Shown here piece by piece: positions 22,544-34,934 of a stretch of DNA of 64,000 bases (within the stretch, counting starts at the first letter, position 1; every line of letters starts with the position of its first letter). The translations under genes and the position numbers were made by a program. A model generated the notes under the pieces. That model worked only from the letters and a program-made list of their open reading frames with translations. It made no database searches and was not told the DNA's origin. The DNA comes from Coriaria nepalensis (lineage: Eukaryota; Streptophyta; Magnoliopsida; Cucurbitales; Coriariaceae): assembly GCA_027186245.1 (NCBI GenBank), contig CP114483.1, forward strand, positions 2,614,001 through 2,678,000. The letters run 5' to 3'.

Positions 22544-24189
22544 ATGGCTATGAAAAAGTTACGAGGAGGAAGCGCAGCGGATAAATGTTTGTCACAGGAA
22601 GAACAAGATGCCAAGGTGATGATGAATATATGTTCGTATTGATGTATTGATTGCTTTCATTTGATCAGGAAATTCACGATTATATAGCATTGCTCTAGAA
22701 GTGATTCATATATATTGTGTAATACAGTACATTGTTCCGCTTTTTTGGCCTCAGGTTATTGAAATGAAGAAGATGATTGGTGGTGTTGCTGAAAAGTTCC
22801 CGACCTTCTGCTCGAATGCTTCCATGTCGAGATATCTCAGAGCAAGAAACTGGAATACGAAGAAGGCTTGCAAGATGTTGAAAGATAGTATAAAGTGGAG
22901 GCTTGAATACAAGCCTGAGAAAATCCTTTGGGTATGCATTTTAAGAAGTTACAAATCCCCCCCTAGCCGAAGTCGTATGATGCCGCTAACACCGGCTTTT
23001 GAATTATGATTTGTATCATTACATTATGTAAACCAAGAAACAATAAATCTATACAATTGCAATCTGATGTTTTCAACAAAATGGGTGTATTTTTTTTTTT
23101 TGTTTCCCCTTAAAACAGGATCATATTGCTCAAGAAGCAGAGACAGGAAAAGTATACAGAGCTACTTTCCGTGACAAGTTCGGAAGGGCTGTTCTTATTA
23201 TAAGACCCGGCTGTCAGGTAAATATAAAGAGCACCAAATTCTTTTAGGCCTTTGCTTCTGTTTGATTTGATCTATATCCTTTTTTTTTCCTTTCCAGAAT
23301 ACAAACTCAACGGCCGGACAGGTGAAATACTTGGTCTATTGTCTTGAGAATGCCATACTGAATTCAGATTTGGACCAAGAGCGAATGGTATGGTTAATCA
23401 ATTTCCAAGGCTGGACTGCATCTTGCATATCGTTGAAGGTCACTCGAGAAGCGGCTCAAATCCTACAAAACCATTATCCTGAGAGACTAGCCCTTGCTAT
23501 CCTCTACAACCCACCTAAAGTGTTTGAGTCCTTCTGGACGGTATGCTTTACTCAATACTTGTATGCATACATAATATTTTGGGTAAATTACCGGCGAACC
23601 TGTTACGATATATGAAACAAAGATGTTACAATGCATTCGCTATAGTTTACAAATAATTGAATAAGAGTCCGATAACAACATTAACGGCAAGAAACAACAT
23701 GACTAGGGAGGTAAATAGAAAGACTAAGGTATTAAATTCATTACTACTATAAAATTATCATAAACTTGGTGTAAGTTTGATGTGTTACTATTGCAGGTGA
23801 TAAAGCCATTCTTTGAGCCCAACACATACAAGAAAGTGAGATTCATATACTCTGAAAACCCTGAGAGTCGAAAGTCATTGGAAGAGGTTTTCGAGATGGA
23901 CAAACTGGAAACTTCTTTTGGCGGTAAAAGCACAGATGTGTTTAACTATGAAGCTTATGCTCAAAGAATGAAGGAAGATGACAAGAAGATGTCTGGTTTC
24001 ATTGACTCTGGTTGTTCATCATCCCAAACATCTTATCAATCGTCGTTTATTTCAGAACAGGTCTCTGAGGCGTCCGACGACGAGAACACTTCGTATAGTG
24101 ATCAAGCTACCCCTTTGAATAAAGAGCCTATTGATGAAAAATTAGAAGGACCAAAGCTACAAGAAGCCGGAGCAAGTAAGCCGGCATGA
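22544..24189 (+). CDS. SEC14-like CRAL-TRIO lipid-transfer protein
   Basis: Five exons: 22544-22615, 22755-22931, 23119-23217, 23298-23540 and 23797-24189. They total 328 codons (327 aa), all phase 0. The start is the ATG of MAMKKLRGG, the first in the spliced frame. A CRAL-TRIO N-terminal helix domain (about residues 25-80: SRYLRARNWNTKKACKML) precedes a CRAL-TRIO lipid-binding domain (about 90-245) with FQGWTASCISL and YPERLALAILYNPPKVFESFW. The C-terminal 75 residues are acidic, Ser-rich and probably disordered. Family knowledge: such proteins exchange phosphatidylinositol and phosphatidylcholine or other hydrophobic ligands between membranes. The sequence lacks a GOLD or nodulin domain, so it belongs with short soluble plant SEC14 proteins. 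Intact. Confidence 0.94.
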
Positions 24190-24740
24190 GTAGTAGTAGT
24201 AGTAGCACTGCTTACATATACTTTCCGCCCAATTTTTATCTATGCTGCCTGTTGAATCTTACATGAACATCTCATAATTAGTGTGGGAAAACCACATTGT
24301 ATTTTAGGGCATACTGTTATCCACTTGTCTTTACTTGAAACGTAAGTGTTGGCTTAAAAGTTGTGTTGTAACTTATCCTTGATTCCTTCTCTGTTCATTA
24401 TTATTATTATTATTATTATTTTATTGAAAGGCAAGTTTATTCATGGAAAGAGGCAATAGTTAAGAGAAGGAATCCCGGGATACAATCTGAAAATCAAACC
24501 TAAAAAAAGGGAAAAACAGACAAGACGATAATCCGATAAATGAATCAGATAAATGGATTCATTTGATTTAGAGTTTTCAGTTGACAGTGATGACTGTGCT
24601 CTTTTTCCTCTGTTTATGAGGCTAATATAATAAACCACAAGATTGGTATTATTCAATTATGTAAATTATTAATAACAAATATTACAAAATACAATGCTTC
24701 AATCAAAAATCAAGGAAATAGATGTAGACAATAAGCAAAT
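24190..24740. other. Convergent 3' flanks with (ATT)n
   Basis: Space between the ends of the SEC14 gene and the DnaJ-like gene. An (ATT)n microsatellite lies at 24396-24421. The right half may be old repeat DNA; nothing coding is supported. Confidence 0.6.
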
Positions 24741-26293
24741 TTACTTGGCTCCAAGATGACCTTGGCCGCCACATTCCAAGCACATAATATTTCCCGTTCC
24801 TCCACATCCTATATTGACATGGAATACATAATTAGAACAATATGTTGTCATAAGTTTTAAAAAAGAATATGCATTTAGTGAAACATCAGATTAAACCAAG
24901 ATAGTTAGCATCTTATTTGGAGATCATAGAAAGAAGTAACATATATGGAGCCATGACTATCCACATGATAATCATATGCATATTCTTTTAAGAGAATCAG
25001 AAGTAATAGAAACTTACCCAAACAGCGAACTTTCACCATGATGCCCTGGCTCTCTAATATTGAATCAATATACAATCCTGACCCAGAGCACGTGGTGCAA
25101 AGGACTGTACCTTTAGCTTGACAGTCGGTGCACCTAGTATTATCTCCAATTACTTTTTCTGCAATGGATGTTCCAACAGGCTTCTCGATTCTTTCTTCTG
25201 GGATAGACTTAGCATAGCAAAACAAAGATTCAAGACTGCTTCTTCTTCTGTGAGGCTCTCTTGCTGAACTGGACCCCTGTCAAGTATTTATTTATTTTTT
25301 TTATTTTACATCAGAAGAATAATATGAGAAAACTCATGCACACGAAACTACAAACGCTTTAAAAGAGATTAAATAAGAAACATATAGAGCAAAGTAGTCC
25401 ATGTATAGAAAGATGTCCATAGGATTTTATTTCTATTACAAGCATAGAAACATCAAAAAGATGATTGACACATTATAATGGCATGCTAGCATATATTGAC
25501 GGAAAATCCACTTAGTTCCTCCAAAGATTCATCAAGCCAAACCTTTTCATGCAAGTTTTAGGAGCTTCTGTGGAAAGTACATATATTCACAATGCAAATA
25601 AAGATTATTAGAAGCTTGGCTCGAGCATTTTAGAAGCAAACATTAAGCTGACTCTTTCGAGTTGCTAATACTTGTCTGGGTCGGTATTTCACTAATGACC
25701 ATCATTTGTGAATAAACTCCCTATATTGTGGAGCTAAGCTGAATCATTTCATCAATAACAAGCTAATCAAACTTGAAAAAAGTCAGTAAATGCACTGGAG
25801 TTAGGTTCCTCTTTATATGAGAGCTTATAACATCAAAAGTGTGCTGAAATTAGTACCTAATCAGTCCAATATTGTAAACCTGTAAACAGAATACAAGCAA
25901 AGAGTTACTCTTTATAGTAAATTTCCCCATCTTCTCTAGCTGAACTAAATCAAAGCCTAAACCATCCATCCTAATTGCTAAATATGATACATAACAATGA
26001 TAGATTAACACCAAGTTATACAGGATCCAAATTTCCTCCAAAATCCAAAAAAAAAATTCCATCGCAATTACAAGAAAAATGTAACAAAAACAATGGTCGA
26101 ATAGACCAACCTCTTGCGAAGAAGGGCGGGAAACAGAGCCGTTAGGAGATACAACGTAGATCTTGCAGGCGGACCTGCTCCCTTTGAAATCAAACCTAGA
26201 AGAAGAAATCGTATATCAGAAACCCATTTTCTGTGAGGACTTCGGGAAGATAATCGACGACGCCATTCCTGTCAGAGTAGTAGCTGAATCCAT
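24741..26293 (-). CDS. Plastid-type DnaJ cysteine-rich protein; exon 1 has an in-frame TGA
   Basis: Exons 26111-26293, 25018-25276 and 24741-24808 join with matching phases (170 codons including the internal and terminal stops). The C-terminal half carries four CxxCxGxG-type motifs (CTDCQAKG, CTTCSGSG, CLGCGGTG, CLECGGQG), a complete DnaJ zinc-finger without a J domain. This resembles plant BSD2-like or DnaJ-related chaperones. The N-terminus (MDSATTLTGMASSIIFPKSS, then S/R-rich) looks like a chloroplast transit peptide. Codon 26 is TGA (26216-26218). It lies in the same frame as everything downstream, and no later ATG precedes the zinc finger. A single C-to-T change of CGA would explain it. 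It may be an allele-specific nonsense mutation, a sequence error, an unusual transcript or a young pseudogene. Confidence 0.65.
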
Positions 26294-26963
26294 GGTGATG
26301 GCTTGTAGAGAAAATCGTACAGAGACTGAAAGAGAGAGACAAATTTTCCTTGCATCAATTTCGTATGAAAGCAAGAATTGAAGGTAAAAAAATCTGAAAT
26401 CTTTGGAGAAATCGATACCAGGAAGAGCTGGGCCCTGTGCGTCCTCGTTGTCAACGGGCACAGTGGAAGGTAATTTTCGGGCTACTCGAATCCTAGTGGG
26501 CATTTGTCAAGATCCGGTATTTCCATGAAACGGCACCGCTATGGTACGAGGGCTTGCGATTTTATGGCAGCGGGCAGGAGAATCTATTTTTGTCCGGGCA
26601 GCGGGCATAGGAACCAGACAAAGAGTCATAGATTCACGGACTCAGGAAAAATGCGGCTGGTAATAAAAGCAAGCAGAATCTATCTATAAAAGGACTTCCA
26701 AAATGAAGGGAGGCGCTCCCTTTCTCTCTTCCTCCTCCAGAGACAGTGTTTTTATTTATTTTTAATTTCTGTTAGAATCTGGTCAGCCGCTTGATGGAAC
26801 CGAAACAAAGTGTCAACCAGATAGATTCACTGCGCCTTTCTTCTGCGTTGATATGGGGTTGATCTTTCAGATTTTTAAATCCGTTCATGTCATTTATCTT
26901 TCCACTTGGGATTGTTGAAATTTGACTCCAAGATAAAGAAGAAGAAGAAGTAAAAGTCTCTGT
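26294..26963. promoter_or_regulatory. Divergent promoter region (DnaJ-like / CAT copy 1)
   Basis: Shared upstream space of two divergent genes. An ATG at 26503 (minus) opens a frame that runs in phase into the DnaJ-like start; it is probably leader, since the TGA still follows. A CT-rich leader (26720-26745) precedes the CAT copy. No TATA box could be assigned with confidence. Confidence 0.45.
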
Positions 26964-29900
26964 ATGGGTTTGATGGTCAAGTCACGAGAGGTTGGTGGCA
27001 AGGCAGGAGGAGGAACAGACGATTCATGGGGTTGTTTCAAAGGTTTGATGAGGAGAAAACATGTTGATTCTGCTCATCATGATGTCAAGTCAGGGAATCA
27101 TCAATTGGCCAAAGAGCTATATGTTCGTCACCTTGTTGCCATTGGTAAGTTCATTCCCTTGTTTCTTCAACCATTTCCTTTTTTTTTTTTTCTTCATCTG
27201 GGTTTTCTGGAATTCTCTCATGAGGGATATGATCGTGTTCGAGTTTGATCCTTTTTCAATGTAACCAGCTAAAGAAATGTCGTTCAAAGTAAAGCAGCAC
27301 CATGATTCTTAATCTGTACATTTCTTGAACAAATTGTTCAAATGAGGTACTGTTTTATTATCATATTTTTTTATTGAAAGTTATGATAATATCGTCTAAA
27401 CCAGATTCTGTTCTTAAGATTCATACTCACTGTTTGTGTAGGAGTTGGCTCTACAATTGGAGCTGGAGTCTATATTCTTATTGGAAGACTGGCAAGAGAG
27501 CATTCCGGACCGGCCCTTGCTATTTCCTTCCTAATAGCAGGAATATCAGCTGCTCTCTCTGCCTTTTGCTATGCAGAGCTTGCTAGCCGCTGTCCATCTG
27601 CCGGAAGTGCCTATCACTACTCTTACATATGTGTTGGGGAGGGGTAAAGATTCTCATCACATTATCTTAATTTTACCGTTTTCCCCTCTAGTAGAAATCT
27701 GAGCCTGGAATTGAATGTTTACTCTAAGCCTCTATTGCTATGCTTTCAGTGTTGGTTGGTTGATCGGTTGGGCTTTGATACTCGAATATAAAGTCGGTGG
27801 GTCCACTGTTGCACGAGGCATATCCCCAAATCTGGTACTATAACAAAGAAAAAAGGGTCATTGAATCTTATGCTTAGATGTTAATTATTAACTGTATTAA
27901 TAGATTTTTGTATTCATTTTCCTTCTTCTAGGAGTTTCTGTTTGGAGGTCCAGATAGCCTGCCTTCTATTTTATCCCGTCAAAACATTCCCGGACTGGAT
28001 ATCATCGTGGACCCATGTGCTGCAGTTTTAGTGTTAATAGTCACTGGGCTGCTCTGTGTAGGAATCAAGGAGGTAACCCAAATGATCTCTTTCAGAAATA
28101 GACGAGTCAAAATATTTGTGGATATGAAAATATATGCATACATATAAGAAAATTTGAATGCTTGCAGAGTACTGTTGTTCAAGCCATTGTTACAATTGCA
28201 AACGTGTGTGATGATCTATTGATCTTTGTCATCATTGCTGGTGCTTATCTCAGTTTCAAGTCCGGATGGGTTGGATATGAACTCCCTACAGGGTACCCTT
28301 GATTTTTCTTTTTCGAAATAAGTCTTTTCCATTGGAAAGTAATTTTGATTCATCTAATTTCTAATATGCAATCAGGTATATTCCATTTGGAATAGATGGG
28401 ATGCTTACCAGTTCTGCAACTGTCTTCTTTGCTTACATCGGTTTTGATGCTGTTGCAAGTACTGCTGAGGACGTCTTATTGTAGTCCCTTTTTTAGTTAT
28501 TTCGAGTTAAGTCAAGTTCATTGCTGATGAATGAGTTACAATAGGTGAAGAATCCTCAAAGAGATTTGCCATTAGGAATAGGCTCTTCACTCTCTATATG
28601 CTGTGGGCTATAAATGCTTGCCTCGATTGTCATAGTTGGTCTAGACCCTATTCTTTCATGGATCCAGACACCCCCATCTCTTCTGCCTTTGCCAGTCATG
28701 GAGTTTACTGGGCAGCGTAAGTATCCTTATCTTGCTCAAGATAGTCATTTAGAACACTAAAGTTATAAAAAATGTTATAACTCTTGGAGCCGTTACTGCT
28801 CTCTGCTCTACATTGATGGGTTCTCTTCTTCCCCAGGTATATATACACACACACACGCACACATATATATACATATGGAATTCCTAAAGTTGTCCAATAC
28901 TGTGTCTACTAATTTTTTGTTTCCCTCAGCCACGGATCTTGATGGCAATGGCTAGAGATGGACTGTTGGCTCCATTCTTCTCAGAAGTTAATAAACAAAC
29001 CCAAGTACCTGTCAAGAGCACCATAGTAACTGGTTTTTCTGCTGCAATCTTAGCCTTTTTCATGGACCTTTCGCAGTTGGCTGGAATGGTAAGTAAGTTT
29101 ACTTTATTTTCACTTTGAGAGCGTGGGTTCATGTTCTAACAAGTCTCGACAAATTGTAAGTAACATATTTTTGCATAGGTGAGTGTAGGTACACTTCTTG
29201 CATTCACAATGGTAGCAATTTCCTTGCTGATAATCAGATATGTCCCACCAAATGAGGTGCCATTACCTCATCTCTTCAAGAATCTACTAAGGGGATTGAC
29301 AGAGAAGATCCAAGAGAGAGTTGTAGGCCTATACTTGTACAAGGGGAGATATCTGTTGAATTTCCGGTCGGTGCTTTACCTTTTTTTTTTTTTTTCTTTT
29401 AAATTTACCACTCTTCTATAATGTTTTGTTTGTTGCAGACTTGCAAGATGACAAGAAGAGGCGTGAAATTGCCGGTTGGACCATAATGTTAACCTGTCTT
29501 GGGATCTTTCTCCTTACTTTTACGGCTTCAGATCTCGGCATCCCGAGGTTTGTGGCTTTAAGTTTTAACTAATTGGCTCTTTCTTATTTGTTCTTTCAAC
29601 TTCTTTTCTCCCCCTTTATATATATCTCATCTTTATCTTCATTTTCTCCTCCTAAATGTTAAATATAATGCTATGTTTTCAATATTACCAGCTTTTTCAG
29701 ATATTCGGTTTGCAGACTTGGTGGTGTGCTTCTCTTATCTGGTCTGATTGTCCTGACATGTACAGATCAAGATGATGCAAGGCACAGCTTTGGTCACATT
29801 GGAGGTATATGATAGTTTATATGGTGTTCATTATAAGATAGATTGATGGCTAGACAGCGTACTGATTTCAATTTTGGTTTTTCCAGGTTTCATTTGCCCA

Positions 29901-30346
29901 TTTGTACCACTGCTACCTATATGCTGCTTACTCATCAAAGTCTACTTACGATTAATCTCGGGTAATTTTTCGAAAACTTCATAAGATTTTGCTTGGAATG
30001 GAATACAAGGTGCATTCAGTTTGGAGTTTTAAACTTCCGTTGTATAAGGATCTGCGTTTCAAAAACATATTGATTTACTATGAGCGATCGAAGCTAACTG
30101 ACAGTAACCAAATGCACCTTCAAATCTAATTTGATATACACCTTCAAATCTAATTTGATGTACACCTTCATTTGGAATCTCGACATAGTATCTACCTGGG
30201 CCCGGATCTCTCTATGGTTGATTGTAGGGGCGGTTGTATACGCAGTTTACGGCCAGACTCATAGCTCATTACATAATGCCATATACATTCCAGCAGCTCG
30301 GGCCGATAAGATCTGCCATCCCAGCTCAGTAAATATACTGGCTTGA
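26964..30346 (+). pseudogene. Cationic amino acid transporter (CAT) copy 1, multiply damaged
   Basis: Exons: 26964-27144, 27442-27643, 27750-27834, 27932-28072, 28168-28292, 28376-28472, 28545-28716, about 28774-28836, 28930-29088, 29179-29370, 29439-29547, 29692-29804, 29887-29961 and 30189-30346. They encode an APC-superfamily CAT: hydrophilic N-terminus, GSTIGAGVYILIGRLAREHSGPA, FCYAELASRCPSAGSAYHYSY, FFAYIGFDAVASTAED, PRILMAMARDGLL. Family role: uptake of basic amino acids at plasma or vacuolar membranes. Lesions: TAA at 28611-28613 where the inverted copy reads LYML; a one-base loss near 28645 just before YSFMDPDTP; no AG acceptor in place before VITLGAV (28774); and a frame change inside 29179-29370. 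The first half of the frame is clean, so decay is recent. Confidence 0.8.
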
Positions 30347-30931
30347 TCTTTCTTTGTACAGTGATAAATGCAACAATTTGAGGTTGAGATATCCTAGTGT
30401 GAATCCCTTCCCACTTTGCTCCTTCCCATCATTTGTTTACTTGTAATCTCATCTACAACAATTTGAGGTTGTTCTTTATGCTCTCTCGCTTTGTGTATCA
30501 TATGAGCTTGTTCGAATAATGGATATGTTGCCGTTGTACAGTAATGTAATTGCAATCAATCTTGTTCATTTTAGATTTCGGGAAAACAGAGAACATCAAG
30601 AATGAATCTTTTAACAAGCATTCTACTCTACTTGATACTTTATCTTGACTATCAACTTCTTTCGCTTACTTTTTTTGGTGTCAATTTAAGTCAGAAAAAA
30701 GTTATCAAAATGCTAATGTTTCATTCTGGGAAGAAAAGCATAGTAGAGACTAAATTAATAACCCTTTGATGTCGACTCTCCACAACTTTAAAAAGTATCC
30801 GTCAAGAAACTGACTTGACAAGATCTGGCCATCTACTGCTTACGGGCATACGGTTTCAATAACCCAGAGTGTTGTTGAAAACATACAAGCGAGGATTAGA
30901 GTGCCAAAGCAAATGCTGGTGGTAACATTCT
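30347..30931. other. Intergenic, convergent 3' ends
   Basis: 3' flank of CAT copy 1 and 3' flank of RFC3. Nothing recognised. Confidence 0.6.
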
Positions 30932-33318
30932 TCAACCGAATGTAGAAATCAAGAAAGACTTGTATATGCTCATGAACTTGGCCACGAAAGCTGCAATTCA
31001 AGATCAACACAAAATGATGTCAGAGAATTACTGCCTGATTCAATACAAATGCGTTAAAAAATATTCAGATAATCTATCTTCTGTTATGAGTGTGAGTCAG
31101 GCTAAAAATAATGCTCCGAATGACCACCGCACCTTCAAGATGGAAAATGGCTTTCTGTCCAAGACGCATCCTGTGTTCCTGCAGGACAAAATCATGTGCC
31201 AAAGAATGGTAATTTCCTGATGCTTACAGACTAGTCATATGCAAAAGGAAAACAGATGAAAATGAAAACAATAACTGAACCATATCAGTGCGATTAACTT
31301 ACATAATATGCAGCCCAATGGCAAACCTCATGCTTTAATTCGGCATCCAGTTTCTTCAATAGTTCATAAAGCATTCTCTGAGCGAAAAGCAGATACAAAC
31401 CTCAGGGAAAAATGTATAAAACCTACTTAAAATGTGTAAAATTGCATGGATACCTTTAATATTATCTCTGGAGGAATACAATTAATTAGCAGCTCATACA
31501 ACTTCCCACGAACTTGAAACAGCCTAGAGCATAATGAAACACAAAAATGAACAATAAATTAACAATACCCATGCTTCTAGATTTGAACTAGAGCATAACA
31601 TATCAGCACATGAAGAGGCATAAGAACCTAACCTTTTCGGGCTCTGCTCTTTCATTATGTCAGATGCTATCTCAGAGACGTATTCCTCCCAATCCATTGG
31701 TGATATTGCTTGGTTACTAACAAAAGGATACCTATGACCAAAATCACGTAGCAAAGCAGGCAATAAGAAACTATGAAGTACTATATTGCTAGGCAGCACA
31801 ATGAAAACAGCTGTATTATAGAAAATTACTGTTGTACGCGGCAAGTCTCAAATGACAGTATAGCTCTCCTTAAACTTCGATTTGATTTTTCCGCAATACG
31901 AGCAGCAAATCCAGGTGGAATTTGCAGCCCTTCTTTCTTTCCGATGAAATCTATTACCTTAACAATCTGACATAAATTTAGACAGAACGTAATCATTAAT
32001 TAAGTACACCGATACACATTCAATATTGGAAAGCAATGAAACAACTTATGAGTATTATAATCAAATATCTAATCTGATCCAGCTATGCAGGTGTTTTTGC
32101 CCTCTGGTCTAAAAGATGAAGAAAAGGGTCTCTTTCCCTTAAAAGTGGTAGGGTTCTTGTTGAACTGTACCTGTTCCTCAGTCGGTGCATTTATGCGTAC
32201 ATTCAGACAGCGAGAACGGATAGCTTCAGTAACTTTTGAAGAACTATTGCAGCAAAGTATCAGCCTACAATATGAGCTGTATTTCTCCATTGTTCTCCTA
32301 AGCGAGTGCTGAGCTTCTCTTGATAGTTTGTCGACCTCATTTAGAACTAGTACTGAAATTGCATAAGAATAGATTAATCATTCACAAGTGTCCGTTTAGA
32401 AAATCAATCATGATATTTTAGTTGCATTTTCATGAAAAAGGCATCCAAAATTTCTGATTGGGTTACTCAAATTTGGAAAAGGAGGCCCTACCAACAGAAC
32501 AGAAATAGCAGGGGGGGAAAAGGGAAAAGAATTAGCAAGCCAGACAAGCCAATATTTCAAATTCCGAGCTTGGTTCATTTAGCAAATAAGTTTGATCCAA
32601 AGCTGAGCTTTAGTTGAATTACCTTTATATCCTTTTTTCCCTTTCGTATCAATTGGTCGATTCTTTGCCATCTCTTTGATTATCTCTTGAACAACATATC
32701 TATCCTGAAATCCAGCATCCCCAGGGCTCAGTTCTACGTGATGGGTGCTTGATAATGTGGTTAACTCTATATCAAGTGTTCTACTTCCTGCCTGAAAAGG
32801 AATAGTCAAGAAATAACTAGTTAAAAGTTAGAACAGATCGACGTAAATCCCTTATGCAAAAATTTCAAATGAAATGGTGAAAGCCTACATCAACTTTCCA
32901 TGTCTTATCCTCTACCTTCACCTGCAACCAGAAGAAGAAAAAAAAAAAACTCAGCTTTCTTGACCTATTCCCACAATTTTCTCTAAATCAAACAAAACAA
33001 TAAGAGACAGTAAAAAGAGAGACCTTCTCAGCACTAGGTCCGAACATCTGTCGGAGAAGGGCCATAATTAGGGTTTTCTTGCCGGAACCAGGCGGGCCAT
33101 AGAAGAGCAAATGGGGGCAGTCCTGCTCACTAACCTATGGGATGAAAATTAGAAAAAAAAAACGAGAGAAAATCTGAAAAAACTTTGGATCAGTGAAAGT
33201 AGTAAGAAAAAGGGGGGATTTTTCTTGAGAGTACCAATTTTTTGAGGTTGCTGGCGATGTCTTCATGGACCTGAATCTGATCTAGGGTTTTGGGACGGTA
33301 CTTGTCCACCCACAACAT
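30932..33318 (-). CDS. RFC3: Replication factor C subunit 3 (RFC3, 38-kDa class)
   Basis: Eleven exons: 33235-33318, 33024-33134, 32889-32921, 32623-32791, 32171-32352, 31830-31966, 31633-31731, 31454-31523, 31303-31377, 31133-31178 and 30932-30990. They sum to 355 codons (354 aa), the usual length of the family. It starts [15 protein letters not shown]. Walker A is GPPGSGKKT (residues 41-49), the Walker-B-like LVLNEVD ends at D140, and the arginine-finger SRC motif is at 179-181. The C-terminal collar domain ends [18 protein letters not shown]. Family role: small subunit of the RFC clamp loader, which opens and loads PCNA on primed DNA in the nucleus. No lesion is seen. An E2F-type site lies upstream. 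Confidence 0.97.
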
Positions 33319-33391
33319 CTTCTCCCGATTAACAAGCTGCAATCGCCGTCTACACAAAGAGAAAATATGGATCGAGAGAGACGATGAAAGT

Positions 33392-33400
33392 GGCGGGAAA
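33392..33400 (-). promoter_or_regulatory. E2F-type binding site upstream of RFC3
   Basis: TTTCCCGCC on the minus strand, a perfect fit to the TTTSSCGC consensus, 74-82 bp upstream of the RFC3 ATG. Established knowledge: plant replication genes are commonly E2F-controlled at G1/S. A TGGGCC motif (site-II-like) lies further upstream near 33590. Function is inferred from position. Confidence 0.6.
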
Positions 33401-34934
33401 AGGAAACAGAGTGGAGAGAGGTCTAAAACGATGCACATAAACACGGTCTACAGCCGGTTCGGCCGGTGCTGGCAGTCATGGACCGGCCTTTTCGGGTCAA
33501 AACAGGCCTCTCCTTTTCGGGCGTAGTTGGACTTATTGGACCATTTGGTCCAAACCTGCATGTTGGACTATTGGCATGTTCTTGGGCCAAGACTACTAGC
33601 ATGTGGCATTTTTTCTACTATCAAAAGTTTTTCATTTCTTAAGGTTCATTTTAATGTGATTTTTACCCCTTCAACTTTTAAACAATTAAGAATTTTCCCT
33701 ACTAAACCTTTGAAAAACTATAGAATTGCACAAATTAAGTCATAACATGCTAAAATAGCCTTTCTCTTAATCATCTTAATCCACATGTTATATATAAACC
33801 TCAAGAGTTGGTCCACATATAAAATTTTAGATGAAATTTATCTTGATATCTTACTTTTGAAATCTATAGATTATTTTTTAAGATTAATTAAACGTTAAAT
33901 TTTCAACATGAATAAAGAGTTAAGAGCTAAATAGAGAAATAATTAAATAACTAACTTATGTTTAAATTCGATAGTGAGAAAGTATTTACATCAAATATAT
34001 TCAAGAGTTGACGTGGAACCCACCCTCTCCTCCCACGCGAATATCCCGATGCGATAGATACTCCCTTTCTCCCGGATACGGATACTCACCTCCCAGATAA
34101 CAAAACACCCACATGGTGCCTGCCTAAACATCACCTACAAAGAACAGTTGATCCTTAAATTGTCTTATGAACAACTTGAAGTTGTAGAAACGTGTGGACT
34201 TGAAATTATTAGGGAACGGACAGTAAAGGTCAGGTCCCATTTGGATGGGATGATAAAAAGGATAAGTACCCATTTAAAGAGCCTAACTCTAGGAACGTTG
34301 AAACCGACATCTATCTAACTAAAGCAACCTTTTTACGTGCTATGAATCCAAAAGGCCCAAATTGCTTCACTATGACAAGTTCTTATGTCTAATCTAAACG
34401 AATGCAACTTTCTCTCCTCAATAATTCGTGCGTTGGAAATAAGAGGACTACATATTTGATCATGACCCCATGACACATGACACTCGACAAAGGAAATTCA
34501 TGAAACCGTAACTTTTGGATGTATGTACAGGTTAATTTGGATGAGCATCTTTGAAAATTTCTACGGTGGGTTCTTTTTTTTTTTTTTTTTCTTTACTTTT
34601 TGGACTCAAATGAAATTATATGGAAATAAATTTTGGATAAAATCACATTATTTACGGTGAATTGATTTATCTCAACTTATAATATAGTTTCACGTGATAT
34701 ATAATTTCACATTATCATGTTAATATTATATGTAATTTGGATAAATCAGTTCACTATAAAAATAAATTCTATTTAAAAAATTATCTTATATATGTAATTA
34801 AATATTTCTCTTAGGATGATAAAAAGAAAAAAAAGGCATAAATCTACAGGTTACATGATATATATAATATGGAGAGTAAAGATTACAGTGTTTAGGAACA
34901 GTAGGAAATTGTAAGTAAACAAAAAAAAATTGGA
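33401..34934. other. RFC3 promoter side and AT-rich intergenic
   Basis: The left 200 bp is comparatively GC-rich, with ggccgg and gggcc motifs, and is probably RFC3 promoter. The remainder is AT-rich and has a T run (34574-34590). No gene is seen. Confidence 0.55.

Noticed and set aside
26294..26503. N-terminal extension of the DnaJ-like protein from an ATG at 26503
   Set aside because: It is in frame, but the added residues resemble translated leader (FSKDFRFFYLQFLLSY) rather than a conserved domain, and the TGA at 26216 still blocks the frame.
31120..31178. RFC3 ending in an alternative C-terminus by reading through at 31133
   Set aside because: The frame would end with unrelated residues. 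A good donor at 31132 and a downstream exon restore the conserved [10 protein letters not shown] end.
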